Positions 49,440 to 63,809 are shown, counted from the first letter of the stretch. The stretch is 64,000 nucleotides of DNA from Whitmania pigra (GCA_021613335.1 JAJTWR010000314.1:1988501-2052500), one strand, 5' to 3'. The notes: generated by a model not told the origin, from the letters alone. Translations and numbers: made by a program.

Positions 49440-52400
49440 ATGGGACCTAAGTTAAATCTGGACTTTCTAACGCCTGACGAGTGCGAGAAGATTATCGACG
49501 TCATTCAGAAAGATTTGATACTTCAACATGTCGAACAGCAAAGGATCTCGTATGTATCGCCCATCAATTTCGAATTAGAAATTAGTGCTAACATCCATAA
49601 TGCATGTTCATTGAAGGAAAATTAACGAGGAGATAAGAGACATCAATGAATTTTGCAAAATTCTCGGCAAGCAGAATTCATTCAATGAAAGTTATTGTCT
49701 CTATTGCCTTGTTAAATTCCGACTGTTTTTCCGGAAGAAATTCACGTGCAGATTTTGCGACTTCAATTTCTGCTCGAATTGCATCTTCGAAGACCAGAAC
49801 GGAGGGAACGTCTGCTCCTTTTGCTTAAAGAAATGGTAAACATTGCGTCTTTTAAAATTGCAGAGGAGTGGCTCATGAATTTGTTTTGGTAAATTATTTA
49901 TGTACATCTAATTTTTTTTAATGAAGCTAAGTATATTCTTCAATAAGATGGAGGTCGAGAGAGGGTTGACTAATGTAATTTCAGCAGGATAAGTTTTACT
50001 TAAGAATTGCTTTGAAAATTTCTATTACTGTCATCAGGCAATGCCAGAAACAGTCTCTTGAATGGTTCTATTTGAGGGCAAGGTCAAAATTCAGACGATC
50101 CGGCAGTTCTAAGGTTATTAGGTGGCTTTCCTTGAAGAGTCCATTCACAGGTATGATATAGATAGGTATAATGGAAGTATTATATTTTTAATCATAGTTC
50201 TAAGTTATCCGGCCTGCTATTAAAATTTACTGTACTCAAACACATTCCTGTAACCTAGAATTGCGACATGGTTAAATTGTTGAACAAAGCAATAACTCTC
50301 AACAACAGTTATCCATTATTTTATGGTTGGTTTATTCCACGTGGCTCAGCAAAAAGCGAACACTTTCTGCTGCATGTTCGCCTAAAAGACTTCTAATTTA
50401 TTTGTTAAGGTCTATGTTCTACCTATTTATTTGTTAATATTTATTAGCTTAAGATTTCATTCCAATGTTCAATCCAAAACTGATATTTGTCGTTTTTCTT
50501 GTTTTAAATTTATTGATATTCATCTTTTTCATCAGCTGCCCCATCTAAATCACAGAGTTGGGACAGCCTGTCAAATAGTCTTGAAATTCATCCAAAGGAA
50601 GGCATTGGTAACGCTAAGGAGGGGAATGTTCTGGAAGATATTGAATCAAAAGACAAAGGTCTGGAGAGCTTGACGGAGAGATTGAAGAATGTGCAAAGCT
50701 CCTGTTTGGAAGAAAATGGCAAGATGAAGACTCACATTGCTGAAGTAATATGGGGAACTTTTTTACTTATAAATGAATATAATATTATCATAATTTAATT
50801 TATTATATTTTCACTACTTATAAATGAATATAATATTATCATAATTTTATTTATTACATTTTCATGTATTAAATGCTGTTCACTTTTATTCAGCTGAGTA
50901 AAAGTATCCAATTCCTATCATAAATTGTGTTACTAAGGAACTTTTAGGATAATTTTATTCCAGGTATTGAAGATGAGTGATGCTGTGTTGTCTAATGGTA
51001 AAGCGGATAAAATTGTGAATTTTGATTGGCATGATAACATTTCAACTGAATATGATTTGTGACCTTTCTGCATTATAATATTTTCCAATCCGACTTGTTT
51101 CCACGTTAACATCCTTCTCTCATTCAGCTCATCAGCATGGAAAAGTCTCTCTCTGAAATGGATGATGTCCTCAAATCCTTGGACAATTCTCTCTTGGAGG
51201 ACCATCATCATCATGGAGGGTGGTCTGGTTCATGTCATCATCATCAGCATTCACTATCCAATCCAGAAAACTGCTGCTTGTGTCATTGCACCAATGAAAC
51301 CATGGTTTGTTTCCTACACTAAAAGAGATCACATTTAAGAAGACTTGATAGTGATTTTGAGATGATGATGATGATCAAAGACCAAATAACAGCAGTGATA
51401 GATACAAAAATAATATCATAATATAATATGATATTAGAGTATCCATCTATAATTCAATTGCTAAAGTTGAATGACAGAACATTTGTGACCTTTGACAGCT
51501 AAATCTAGCAGCCAATCAAATATCTGACATAACTGCAGTTGCTGCAGGCATGCTCGAAAAGACTCTTAACAAAGCATCCGAGATTATCAAAGAACATGAT
51601 CCTGGTCATGTTGACGAATGTGATAAGGACCAAGATGGCGAAGTTACTTTTGATGATGTTGGATTAGAATTTAATGATCCAGAGGGATCCATATCTTCTG
51701 ATGACTCAACAGAGAAGGTCGACCAATCCGAAGACTTGAGCTGTTCCGAAGAAACCGAATCTGTCCAATCGGTTATTTGGGTTCCTCGAGATAAAAAGGG
51801 AGAACTAAAGTCAGCTGAGCAAGAGGCAGGTTTTTATGAACTCATTTTCAGTAATGTACTTTATGAAATCTTAGTGACCTTATTTAGCTAATTGTGGAAT
51901 AAGCATTACACACGAAAGATCTAAGTCAATACAGAGAGACCTTAGATATTCTTACCTTAATTAACATCTCAGATCATGCATTCCAATGGACCAATCACAT
52001 TTATCGAGACATAAAAGCAAACATTTTCTACTTTTTAAAGATAAGACTCTCAATTTGTATATTACAACTGAAATAAATATGATTATTGGTATTTTATTAT
52101 AAAAATAGCATTCTCATGGCTACATTAAAGACTTAAGTTTAGATTCATTGACCTGTTAGGTGTACAAGGTTACCAGCAAGACTTATATTCTTGGTGAGAG
52201 ACTGACAGATCTGGAAGACAAGATCATCATCACTAATGGGGAGATATTCCCCAAAAAGGTGGCCATGTACGAAGAAGAGGTGGCTGAGCTGGCAGTGGAG
52301 ACCAATGGTCACGAGGTAAGCAGAGCTTGGACTCTAAATGCCATATAAAATGGAGTAATCTAGGTTTTTCTGGTATGTTTACAATACCTGCCGTTCAGTA

Positions 52401-52602
52401 TGTTATTGTTTTGATGTAATAGTGTGCTTTGAACAGTCGTTGACACAACGATGCATTATAACTCATAATAGACTGAAATTGCTGATATAATTGCCATAAT
52501 CATTCTCTCAACAATCATTAGCATTCTTATTGTTAATAACATCAACTTTCACTGCCTACGATAAAGACTGAAGTGCTGCAGAGGAAGGTTGCTGTAATTT
52601 GA
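49440..52602 (+). CDS. MYRIP: Slac2/MYRIP-melanophilin-like Rab27 effector (448 aa)
   Basis: Slac2 proteins link Rab27 on vesicles to myosin and actin. Exons total 1,347 nt: 49440-49549, 49617-49835, 50038-50150, 50536-50744, 51128-51304, 51499-51825, 52160-52315, 52567-52602. The N-terminal Slp-homology domain starts MGPKLNLDFLTPDECEKI; a FYVE-like zinc finger follows (ESYCLYCLVKF, FTCRFCDFNFCSNCIF, NVCSFCLKKW) and then the diagnostic QSLEWFYLRARSKFRRSGSS. The middle has a His/Cys-rich patch (EDHHHHGG...CCLCHC) and a long acidic stretch. The C terminus (YILGERLTDLEDKI, VAMYEEEVAELAVETNG, TEVLQRKV) is coiled-coil, as in the Slac2 actin-binding end. It is shorter than vertebrate MYRIP. Reading phase at the sixth intron requires a GC donor (GAG|GCAGGT). 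Melanophilin is the alternative name; a single invertebrate orthologue is likely. Confidence 0.85.
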
Positions 52603-52848
52603 CGAGACAACTGTTGCCACCACCATCTCCATGGCAACAGACATTCCAGCGTCATGGAATGTGAATCCTAACATTAACTAGTAGTTAGAGGCTGTCAAAG
52701 TTTTGATATCTACGTATGTGATAATGTTGTTGTTATCAACTTGTGGACTAAGTGTATTCATTCAAATATACTTGCAAAACTTATGCAGTGGTCAAGCCAC
52801 ATGACTTATGGCACACTTTTACTTTAAATTTGTATTATAATTGTTAAG

Positions 52849-52854
52849 AATAAA
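52849..52854 (+). terminator. Polyadenylation signal downstream of the Slac2-like gene
   Basis: AATAAA about 250 bp after the stop codon, in an AT-rich 3' UTR. Confidence 0.4.
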
Positions 52855-52859
52855 AAGTT

Positions 52860-53744
52860 GAATGACTGATCTTCTTTTGGACAAATTTGTTATCTGAATA
52901 GATATGATATCTTAGATATTTCCATTATGTTCTTGATAACTTGTTCTACAAAAGTAGCACTACATGCATAATAATCTGTAGCAAATAAATGAACAAAAAT
53001 GAGATAAAACAGTTGTTACATAAGCCAAATTTCCTTTGTCGTGACAAATTGCAACACGACATGACACGAACAACGATCACAAAAAACATTTTGATTCTCC
53101 AACATTGGCAGCAACATAAAACTCTTCTTCAAAGTCAGTGCCTTAAAAACTACATTGAAATAGTGGCATCTCCGATGTCAGGCAGATAAACGCGATTCAA
53201 AAAGTTTTGAAATACTTACAGACAAGGCTCATAAAACGGCAGCCGAATTAACTGTATAGAAAACAATGCATCTGAGACATGGCATGCAGAATAAAAAGGT
53301 ATAGTCACAAGTAAAAAATCACATCAAAAGCCATCAAGGTTACAGAGACTTTGCATGATTATGTCCTCTTGTGTTGCCAACGATCGTAGTTGTTCTAATC
53401 GTGGCTAGAACGATGCGATGCTTAAATTGCCGACGGAGGTAAACACCCATGTCGTGAGGACTGAATTGTGATTAAAATAATCCAAAAAGTGCGACCTTCG
53501 GCAGTGCTTCGACCCGTAAATAAATTTCGAAAAAGGCCATGCAAAACAAAATTAAAGTGAAAGTCAAAAAATGAAATAAATAAGAATGAGGTATTTTTCG
53601 TATTTTTGATTGGAAGGGAGTCTTTGGTAGAGATGATCAAGTGGTTTGTGCATTACTTACAAAATCAAGCGTCAATAAAGATGGATATGTGGGTAATAAT
53701 GATGATGACGATTACAATGGCAGCCACTTTCGATGCTGCCAGTG
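52860..53744. other. Convergent interval between the Slac2-like gene and PORCN
   Basis: No gene seen. Short open frames on both strands lack family resemblance. It should contain the PORCN 3' UTR. Confidence 0.4.
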
Positions 53745-56700
53745 TTAGATGAGAATATTGACCACAAATGTTGTCATGGCAACAAGGTGACTAGAAAATC
53801 CAAGCTGAGACCACTTTGAGAGGGTGTGGTCCATGCTGTAGCCCTGCAAGAGGAAAAGGAAATCTTAACATCACCACTTATTAAGGTCCATTACCTAACT
53901 AGATGATCAGGACTGAGCTCTCAGAACAAGATTCAAATACAAGCTGCGGTTGTGAGAGGTGGAGCTCTTAAGAATTAGACCACCCTGGAATGCAACTGAG
54001 CTTAAAATGGTGGGAATCACTTTTTACAGTAGCATTGCATCACCACTCAGAATGAAATGATGAGTATGTCGATGACCAGACTTACCTCTTCTTCTGAGGG
54101 ACTACTGTCAAACATGAGTCCGAGGTATGCCAAGTGAAAGACCGACAGTAGGGTGAAGGACAAGTTGACTAATATGACATAGGGATGGATCTGAAGGGGT
54201 CAAAAAGATATAAATTACCACGATCAGCTCGTAATCCCTATGGTTACAGTTGGAGGATCTCAAATAAAATTTAATTTAAATTTTCACCCATTTATGTAAG
54301 TGCTTGCAATTCTGCTTGCACGGCCTGGATCCGATGCATGCTTCAAAGCACTCGGACAGTTTTTTTCTCAGGTCTATCGAAAAGGAAAATGTTCCGTTAA
54401 ATAATTTACAATTCGAGTTTCATTCATTCATGAGCAGAATGGACTTGCATGCTGTACTACACTATGCAATGCTGTATTACAGTATACAGTGCCATGCTAT
54501 AATAAATATCATTCCAGACATTAAAGGCTGCCAAGAGGACATTTTCAAATAAGAGATAATACTACATTTGTAGCTTTTGATCACAACATAATTGCACGTT
54601 AATGATTCAAAGTACTTGTAATTGTTGTACATGCCACTCAACTCACTGAATTCTATGTAAGTGTAAAAGCCAAGGCTCAAGAGTACAGCAGAAAGTTGGA
54701 AATTCAAGCCCTAAAAAGTAAAAAGTTATTGTTTCATTTGTTAATTATGCATGTAGCAAGAGGTAGCAAGACGTTGCAGTAAAAACAAGGATAATAAATC
54801 TAAAAGTACAGGGGATGTAAAAGAAATTTTTAAAATGTAAAACATTTTTCAGTAAACTGCATAACTTTAAATTGCGTAAGACAGCTGCTTTATTTGAGTT
54901 TATGAATGAATAAACCTTAATTTCAACAAGTAAGCTGTAAAGACGGGTAATCCAGCACTCACGTGCAGCATGGAACTGGCGCAATAGGTCAAGAATATGG
55001 CAGAAAAATTACCTAGAGGTTTTGACACTCTGAAAACATCTGAAGATAACAAAATCGAGACAAAAATCATTGCCGTAATCAGATTCAGCATCAGTAACTG
55101 AAACTAAATCTTATTTAGAAGTAAACACCATTATAAATTATGTAAATGTGATTATGAAAAGGCAAGCTGGTAATATCATTGGGATTAATATCATTCAGGC
55201 TACCAACAGTTCTTGAGCCAGGCATGCATTGGGAGATTCCAACTCGTGACCACTTCCACAAGTGACCTTGGAAATTCCACATTCAGTATCTTTGTTGTGG
55301 TTATGTCCCTAAAGCAGTGATAACCACTATTACCATTTACAAGCCCAATTAACAATTTTAATTATGTGGTTAAATCTAGTGCTGTGTAGTGTTGTTGTTA
55401 AGATATCTAATAATGTTAAAAATAATAAGATGTTAATAATAAGATAATATAATGTTAAAAATAATAAGATGTTTAAATTTATTGGCATTTCATCAGCAGC
55501 TTCACAAGTTTACTTTAACTTGGATTGACCAAAAGATAAGCAAATGTAAATATTTATTATACATATTTGCTTCTCCTAGTGATCCTACAAACCTACTTTG
55601 TAATAAACACCCCGACCATTTTTTTAATCTTACCATTTCACCTCTCCAATCTGATTCCTCGATGACCCAAATCCAGACAGGACAAGAGTAAGTTCAGACA
55701 GTTTGCATATGAAGTAGTGGCTGAAACGGAAGCTCAGTGCATCTCTGTAGGCTGCCAGCCACCTGGTAATGTTCACAACAGCATCTGACATTAATACTTC
55801 CTATCTTAATTACTGTAGCAGAATGATGACATATATAAAAGCATTATCTTGGTATCTATGTAAAGAAATGGCTACAAAAATTATGAAATCAAGAGATTAA
55901 TTACCTAGCATATCGGTCAATAAATTAATTAATTAGAAGCCACTCACACAAATGAAACATCCCCAAGGATCCAGTGAGACAGGCAAGTTGACACAACAAG
56001 ACAAGAACAAGAAGTTACGAGGCTCGAAAGGCATTTGAAGACCCAATAAAAATCCTACATGAATTGAATTCAATGCATTAATCCATAATTATGCAAGATT
56101 CTAATTATTATAAGATTAATAAAATGTTAAGGTAATAATTTCTAGAAAATGGACCATTATTAAGGAATTTGCTTTAAAATGAGTACCACAATCTAACAAT
56201 TTCTTAAAGTTTGGGCAAAACATTTTAAAATAATACTAAGACAAACATTTAAATTAATTGAAACTAATTCTCAAATTGGTCTAGCAACAATAAGCACCGT
56301 CATCACAGCTTTCATAATCATCGCAACATCAAAAGTAAGAATTACCAAAATCTTGACATTAGTTTCAGTGACGCTGGCCAAGTAATCAGCGTAGGAAATC
56401 CAAGGCCCAAATATGACTGTCCCCACCTGTAGGGTGTAGCCCAGGTAATGGAGGATGGGAGGTGGCTGTTTGGGAGACTGGGATTCAAGATCAAATGAGA
56501 GAGATATCAACTTCATAGAGAGGATCATCTGAGATCCTGCCAATGATTTTAAACATCACCATTTTCATTATTGCCAAAAATCAAAGAAATATATTATCAT
56601 AATAATCATGATAAATAAGTTGGAAAATGAGAATGTACAAAATCTAATGACAAATTAGCAAACACCTCGGATTTTGTGCCACTCTGATCTCTTGACAATA

Positions 56701-57541
56701 AATAGTTCACTAGACAAAATATAAAACAAAAAAATTAGGTTGATCATCAAAATAAATATATTTTGATGACTAAGGTCATTAATATTAATCATTAATAAGA
56801 ATGTAATAATTTAAATGGTTAAAGTTTCTAAATTTTGAATCTTAAATTCATAAGATATTAATGACCAACCATGTCAGCAGATACACCACAATGACCAGAG
56901 TTACGATGGTGCCCGTCCTTTCTCTGCACTTCCTCGTGGTGAGAGAAATCAGAGGGTAAACGACGCCAATTAGAACAATTATAAAAACAAGGTTTTCTTG
57001 GAAGAAAAAGTAGAGCACCACAAGTCCAAATATGCTTGAGATAATGTTGGAGAAATAAACATGAAGTCTTTGGTCAAAGCGTTGATTCACACAAACTGCA
57101 AAAAGTTAATCATCATTGCTAAATGTTATGTTTGCCAGTTTAATGCAAATGTTTCCTCAATACGTTCTCTGGCATGGCTGAAGTTAAAAAGTGCACATTT
57201 TTATGGTCATAAAATAAGCTAAAGCCCCAGATTTAACAAAAAAAAACCTCCCCCGCTTGATTGTTAAACTCACTCCTTTTAAAAAGAGATGTTAAAATCC
57301 TAGAAACGAGGCATAGAACAATTATAAGGCGAACATGATCATAAGTTTGGGAAAGTGTCGGTATGACGCATTGATCGATCAACTCAGACAAAGCGATCTG
57401 GTCTGATCCCTCCTCATCGTCGTAATCAGGCACTTTAAGGACATCATCAGGCTCATACTCATAGTAATCACCATCGTAGTCGTTGTCATAATAAAAGTTA
57501 AAGTCCAAATCTTCTGTATTCAAATCTTGTGCTAGAGGCAT
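53745..57541 (-). CDS. PORCN: Porcupine, Wnt O-acyltransferase of the MBOAT family (498 aa)
   Basis: PORCN attaches palmitoleate to a Wnt serine in the ER membrane, which Wnt secretion requires. Twelve exons total 1,497 nt: 57541-57274, 57095-56870, 56709-56666, 56536-56346, 56054-55948, 55762-55634, 55308-55208, 55039-54963, 54710-54647, 54373-54288, 54190-54086, 53843-53745. Matches in order: [119 protein letters not shown], then TYCASSMLH with the catalytic-type MBOAT His as the last codon of exon 8 (about residue 381). Next come [19 protein letters not shown] and a Cys-rich [18 protein letters not shown]; the C terminus is [14 protein letters not shown] and [14 protein letters not shown]. 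The SWN asparagine is also kept. The N terminus has a Tyr/Asp-rich acidic extension absent from human PORCN. Confidence 0.94.
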
Positions 57542-59462
57542 TATTCGTGTCCCTTGAGCAAATTTTGATTTCAGGCATCACAGCAATCGCCGAATAAAAG
57601 AGTTTGTTTACGATTGCCGAGATCACTTTGGAATTTTGTTTAAATTCATTTTTAAGTACGCGTTGCTATGTTAAGCAATGCTAAATTAATGTTTAAATAA
57701 TAATTTTAAATTATTTATGTATTCTCTATTCATAAAATATATGATATCCACCAAGATGATTAATTATTACTTTGCTTTGACTAAATGCCTATTCATGGCC
57801 CTTGATGGCATATCTTTCCCACGAAAGCGACAATAATTTCGGATGAAATCCGGAGCCGCTTAGCGTGTTTGAAATGTTTCCTGTTTAGATTTAACTTAAA
57901 TTAGATTCCTCGGCTACCGCAATCACTCGTTTGTTTATAGGCTTTGGTTTAGTACAAACGAGTTGGTTAATAATCAATAATAGCGAATGCCAGTTATTGT
58001 CGTAACACCCAGCATGCGACTATGTGATGGGCGTAAGCATTCTTGTGATTAATTTAAATAAATCAAACATGGAGTACAAAACATCGATAGTGATGAGCTA
58101 TACAATAGAACTTAAGAAATGTCGACCCTATGACATAAACTTGTGTCACAAGCCTTTTGATCAGGCTGAAGGCCATACTTCCGAACGTGTATTAGTCATT
58201 TTTCAACATGTTGATGATGTCGTAACAATTCGATGTAGCGAAGTGAGATCTAAGGCTTACAATATTTGACGAGGATGGTGAAAGCCGAATATGATGCATA
58301 AATAGCTCATGTAAACCCTCGCCTTCGAACACAGACTCAAGTCAGTTCGATTCGATTGTGTTTGCATGTGAACAGATATCGAGCACACGACTTTCTGTTA
58401 TTATTGGCTCAAGCCTTTGACGAGGCGGAACGTTTTGAATTTAAAATTACCGTCAAGAAGAATTAAGGAGATTTGTAAAAGATTACTCGAGTCAACTAGA
58501 GGAAATATCAAGAGACAGGTGAGAGTTCTTTATTAGTTGTTTATCTGTAATTTACCGTTATTACGTTTATCGTAATTAATCTGTTATTTACCGACCTTTT
58601 ATCTCCGACCGAAATTACGCGAATTTTCATAAGTTCATTACTAGGCTTTTTAAAAACTCATCATTAGGAGACTTTAATTATTTGAGTTTTGTTTTTTTCA
58701 CGGTAGCCTGGCGCCGGGTGTCGCTTTTGAAAAGTAACCTCGTACCGTGTGTCGATGTGCACTGTATTCTCATTTAAGATAACGTTTTGAAACGGTGAAC
58801 ATATCATGTAGACATGTAAACGTCAGGAAGTCGTGATTTTATAATTTCTAAATTTTTAAATTACCATAATAATATTTATTATTTGAGTCAAATTAAAGTA
58901 AAATGGTTAACTAATGGGGCATAATGATGTAAGGATTGATTAAAAAGTTAAAACCTTTCACAGTAGAACTTTGAAGGTAACAACGTTCAGAAGTCAATCA
59001 AAGTATTATTGAAAGAAGTCAATTTCAAATCACCTGGATTACATTTCAAATCACCTGGATTAAATTTCCTTAGTTGACATTTAAATTATTAATAATAACA
59101 TTGAAATAATATCAAAATTTCAATTATTGTTACTCAAAACATTCCATGACTGTTATTAATTTATCAAATTCTCACAAGACATTTTTCTGTCAAAAATTTG
59201 ATCTTTCAACATTTTTAATTAAAGCTGTGGGAATGTGGTATTTTGCACACAAGGAATTCAAGATGTAAATCAGCATCGTAAAAAAAGAGGAACGAATTAT
59301 TTAAATTCATTTTTATTGAAGGAATTCTTAGTTGAATGAATAACTAAATAAATAAATTTTTCTTTAAGAATAAACATTCAACTTGTTTTTATATGCCTGT
59401 GATGCAATATATCACTTCAGCATCATTATATCACCAGGAATAACAACAACAACAACAACAGC

Positions 59463-59521
<59 letters not shown>

Positions 59522-60086
59522 GGCATGAGGATGATGATTTGCTGTTGGTAAATGTTTGCAATAATATTAACAACCCCCATAACAACTTATTATTTTCCTT
59601 GTTTCTCTCACACGATATCATAATAAGGATGCGTAGATAAACTCCAGGATATTAGTGCCTCTGAAGACAATTAGCACCTTGTGATGTGCCCTGTTGTTCA
59701 TCACCAATTTCCACGACATTATCGTCAATGGCGTCATCATTATAATCTCCATCACCGTCGCCGTCGTCGTCATCGTCATCATCATCATCAGCATCATCAC
59801 CATAATCGAGTTCAACGTTACTTGGATACACACCAGCTGAATACAAATGAGCTCTCTGTAGGTTCCAAATTAGGTTCTGACTGACCACAGCATTCCTGAT
59901 TATGACAGCGCATATGAATGGCATGATTATGAATGTAGTCTAGGTCACTGTAACCTGGTTAACTGATGTTATTCTATCAACAATGTCAATATTAAAAGTA
60001 ATGATAATTACATTTTTTATTTAATTATATTTTCTTCAACATCCCGGCCAAATTCTTAACACGTCTCTTGCAAAGCAGGCTCAAAC
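57542..60086. promoter_or_regulatory. Divergent region between PORCN and the smoothelin-like gene
   Basis: PORCN starts leftward at 57541. A good donor (CAAGAGACAG|GTGAGAG, 58518) suggests a noncoding first exon of the smoothelin-like gene ending at 58517. The small plus-strand ATG frame at 58024-58269 has no family resemblance. The rest is AT-rich, with a (TAA)n run near 59460-59520 and an ATC run near 59735-59805. Confidence 0.4.
59463..59520. repeat. (TAA)n microsatellite
   Basis: About 18 TAA units with one interruption, preceded by a short (AAC)n run, in the presumed first intron of the smoothelin-like gene. Confidence 0.85.
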
Positions 60087-63000
60087 ATGACGGACATCAT
60101 GACTCAAGACAACCACGACTTCTCCTCGACGACAGGAAATTCTACCGACGACTTGGAGAGCATCACCGACATGAACGTCCTCCAAGAAATGGTGGGTGGA
60201 AAAGATGGAAAATAATGATGAATTGTGGACTGAGTGAATGGAAGGAATCCATGCATAGTTTGAATGAATTCAGAAATTGACAGAAAGAATGCATGATCAA
60301 ATAAGAAGCTGCCATAGTAGGCAATCTTAGCATTGTTTCTTGATGATACTTCTTACTAAGAATGTCTCCATTTATTGACTCAGAAAGCTAATGAAGTGAT
60401 GATTGCTAACATTGCATTGCGTTGTAGTACAGTAATATTGTAGTGTTACAATACTACTAGTAGTGTTGAGGACGATAACAATAATGACACCTATAATGAT
60501 GTTGCAACATCATTTATTGATTTCAGGGAAAAAATATTAACTTAATTAAATTAAATTAATATTATTAATTAATGATATTCAGATATGGTAATGGAATGAT
60601 GATAATAATAATAATAGTTATTATTAATTGGTCATTTATGATGATAACAAGTTATTATTAACAACTCAATAGTTCAATAAGAGGATTCAAATAATTTCAG
60701 TTGGAACAATCAGAAGACTTGGAATTTAGGAGGCTGGTGAGAGCCCAGCTGAGGAAACTGAAGAAAGGTTGGTGATGTTACTGAAGTTGTCATTGTCATC
60801 ATTACCAACATCAGTACCATTTTAATTACTCTTGTCCCATACTTAATACTTCGATAAGTACAGAACGAGTTTACAAATTTGTTGACCTCTACAAAAATGG
60901 TTTCACGAAGCTATCCGCTTCCAATACGCTCAGTTTATTCTTGCATCATGACATTGTTCGTGCAATCATTTATGGGAAAATGAAATAGACAACATTAAAA
61001 TAGTTTTTTTTATCCAAATTATCCTGGTTTTACCCAAGCCTTTGACTATGATTATCTGAAAATTACTTATGGAGTATATTCGGCTGAATAAATAAATGGA
61101 TGAATAACTAAATCCCATAAGTTTGATTAAATACAGCCATTACCTTCAGCACTGGCAGTCACACAATTGAACATTTACTTTTTACAACGTCCTGAGGAGA
61201 TTCTTAAATTCCTAAGGCATACAGGAGAATGAACCTACCACCAAACCAAGTAAGACAACCGAGCCCAGGTTCGTCCCACAGAGCGCAATGAATGGTGGAG
61301 GCGTTGACCTGAAGTCTGCAGGTTCAAACCTCAGAAAGACCTCAAACACGTCTTCTTCTCCTTATTCACTGAAGACTCCTCTCACAGGTAGAAGCTCTTG
61401 AAACAGCATTCGTCTCGATTAGCATCATCGTTTAAATAATAAAGTGCTCTTTTTGAGCAAATGCTGCTTTGTCAATTTTGCAAATTATTGGTAAATGTTC
61501 TTAGTGATAATACTTGTTTTTATTTTTAAGTGAAGGCGACATTGTCTAATTTTATAATTTTACTTGTGCTTAATTAATAAGTAATTATCTCAACGACGAT
61601 ACGATTTCGAATTGTTTTAAAACGTTATATTTTATTCGCTAGATGGCAGCGGGTGTATAAATGTTTATTTCACTCACCAGATGGCCAGTTAGATCTTAGA
61701 TTTCAAAATGTCAATTTAGTGCTGCCATTGTTTACTGTGCAAACATTCGATTAAACAACCTGTTTGCAAAGAAATATTCTTCTCATGTCAACGTCATTGC
61801 CGGTCGCCTTATTTTTAGACAACAATCAAAGTGGTGCCCGACTTTCAGAGGTCAAGCTCAGGTCAACCTCGGTATCCAAGGGCAACGAGGACGCCAACAG
61901 AACTAATGGATTCAAAATGGAAGAGATAGTACTGAGGAGTACCCCTCGCATCTCGCCCTGTCCCTCGGCTGGGGATAAGAAGGGCAAGCCCGCTTATGAC
62001 GTCACTCTGAAGCACGTGACTTCTACCGGTGGCAGCAACGGTGGCGTTGGAAGCGGAAGTCATTCGACCGCCAGCAGTGGTGGTTGTGGTGGACTGTTGA
62101 GAAGCAAAGGTTGTTTGCTTGTAATTGTTGATTGTTGTTCGTGCAGTCAGTAGTACTTACATTGCAGGATGCAGTTTATAATGTAGGCCTGATGATGTTG
62201 ATGTTTGTAGGATTAGGCAAGTAATAATAATGATGATGATGATGACGACTGTGGTGATGATGATGATGATGATAATGGTGGTGGTGATGATGGTGGTGAT
62301 GGTGATGATGATGATGATGACAAGACGAAGAACAATAATAACAATAGTAATACAAGGTGAGTCAATAATTGTGAAGTGCTAGAAAAGCATAGGTCGATTT
62401 TGAGAACATTTGCTTTTGAACTCATCACATGTGAGCAGTACTAACTTGTGCAGAAGATCTCACGCGCTTATCTAACCTAACATTATTAAAGTATTATTAT
62501 TTTTATTATAATCATTATTTTTTGTTATATTAAGTACTGTTATTTTATTACTGCGTCTTTGTTATCGTTCTTGATGATGCTGTTGGTGCAGTTGAGAGCC
62601 TGAATTGGCGTTTGATTATATTGGCAGGCTTTTTTTTTGTGATCTAATTTCAAGGTCATCTTTATAACGTTATATACCACCTTCGTTGTCATCGTCATCA
62701 TCATCGTAATCGTCACCATCATAATCATAATCATCATCACTATTATCATTTCAGGCAACCCGACACCTAGGCAAGCATTGAAGCACTTCAAGGAGATGGA
62801 CAATGAGGCTCTTCTGAGAGTTGCAGGGTGAGAATCATTCTTTTATTTGATTTTCCACCTGTTCGCTCACTCAATCCTCGAGTCAACCGCTGGGCACGGG
62901 TTTCAAATCCCAGTTTGGCCACTGTCAAGTGCAACCGTGAAATTTAATGACTATATTTAACTATATTTAATCATCAGTTACAATAAGGCTTACCAGATGG

Positions 63001-63770
63001 ATAGATTATGATAATAATGTTGATTAACATAAACAGCAGATGAGGATGAGGATGATGACGACGACGACGATGATGATGATGATTAAAATTGTGATAGGAC
63101 CAGCGATCCGAGCGATGCACTGAAGCGTATGAGCAGGAACCTCAGTCCGAACACAATCAGGGATCAGACGTTGAGCTGGTGCAAGAACAGACTCTACAGC
63201 TATGAGGTCACCGATGATGATGATGATGATGTTGATGTTGTGATGATGATGATGACGATGTTGTGATGATGATGATGATGACGATGATGATGATAATGAT
63301 GTCCACCTGGACTTCCTTTCTTCATTGCAGAACATCAACATTGAAGATTTCTCTAGCAGTTGGAACAACGGTTTGGCATTTTGCGCACTTGCCAACAGTT
63401 TCTTCCCACAAGCTTTCGATTACGATTCGCTGACAGCCGAGGACAGGGGCAGAAACTTCAAGCTGGCTTTCGACACGCTCGAGTGAGTTGCAATTTGTGT
63501 GAATGAGATGGAATTCGATTACGTCACGCTTGATCGAGCGGCTGATCTGGATGGTTATCGTAATTTAAAGTGTTCGTTGTTCTCCTGGATCTTACCACTT
63601 ATGGTAATAATGACACAGTGTGACGACGATGTAATGCGATGTCGACGATGATGATGATGATGATGATGTGCTGTCAATGACGCTTGCTCTGAAATGTTGT
63701 TATACAGAATTGTCACAGTTACTGCTAAGTCTCTCGCATCATTGTCATCATCTTCATCATCATCATCATC

Positions 63771-63809
<39 letters not shown>

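Noticed and set aside
50964..50997. 34-bp candidate micro-exon in the Slac2-like gene
   Set aside because: It has good-looking splice sites but breaks the phase; the exons at 50744 and 51128 join directly in frame without it.
58024..58269. Plus-strand 81-codon frame between PORCN and smoothelin
   Set aside because: No family resemblance, splice context or coding character; it probably lies in promoter or UTR DNA.
61300..61345. tRNA B-box-like GCAGGTTCAAACCTC
   Set aside because: It lies within an in-phase smoothelin-like coding exon (61217-61387) and is a chance match.
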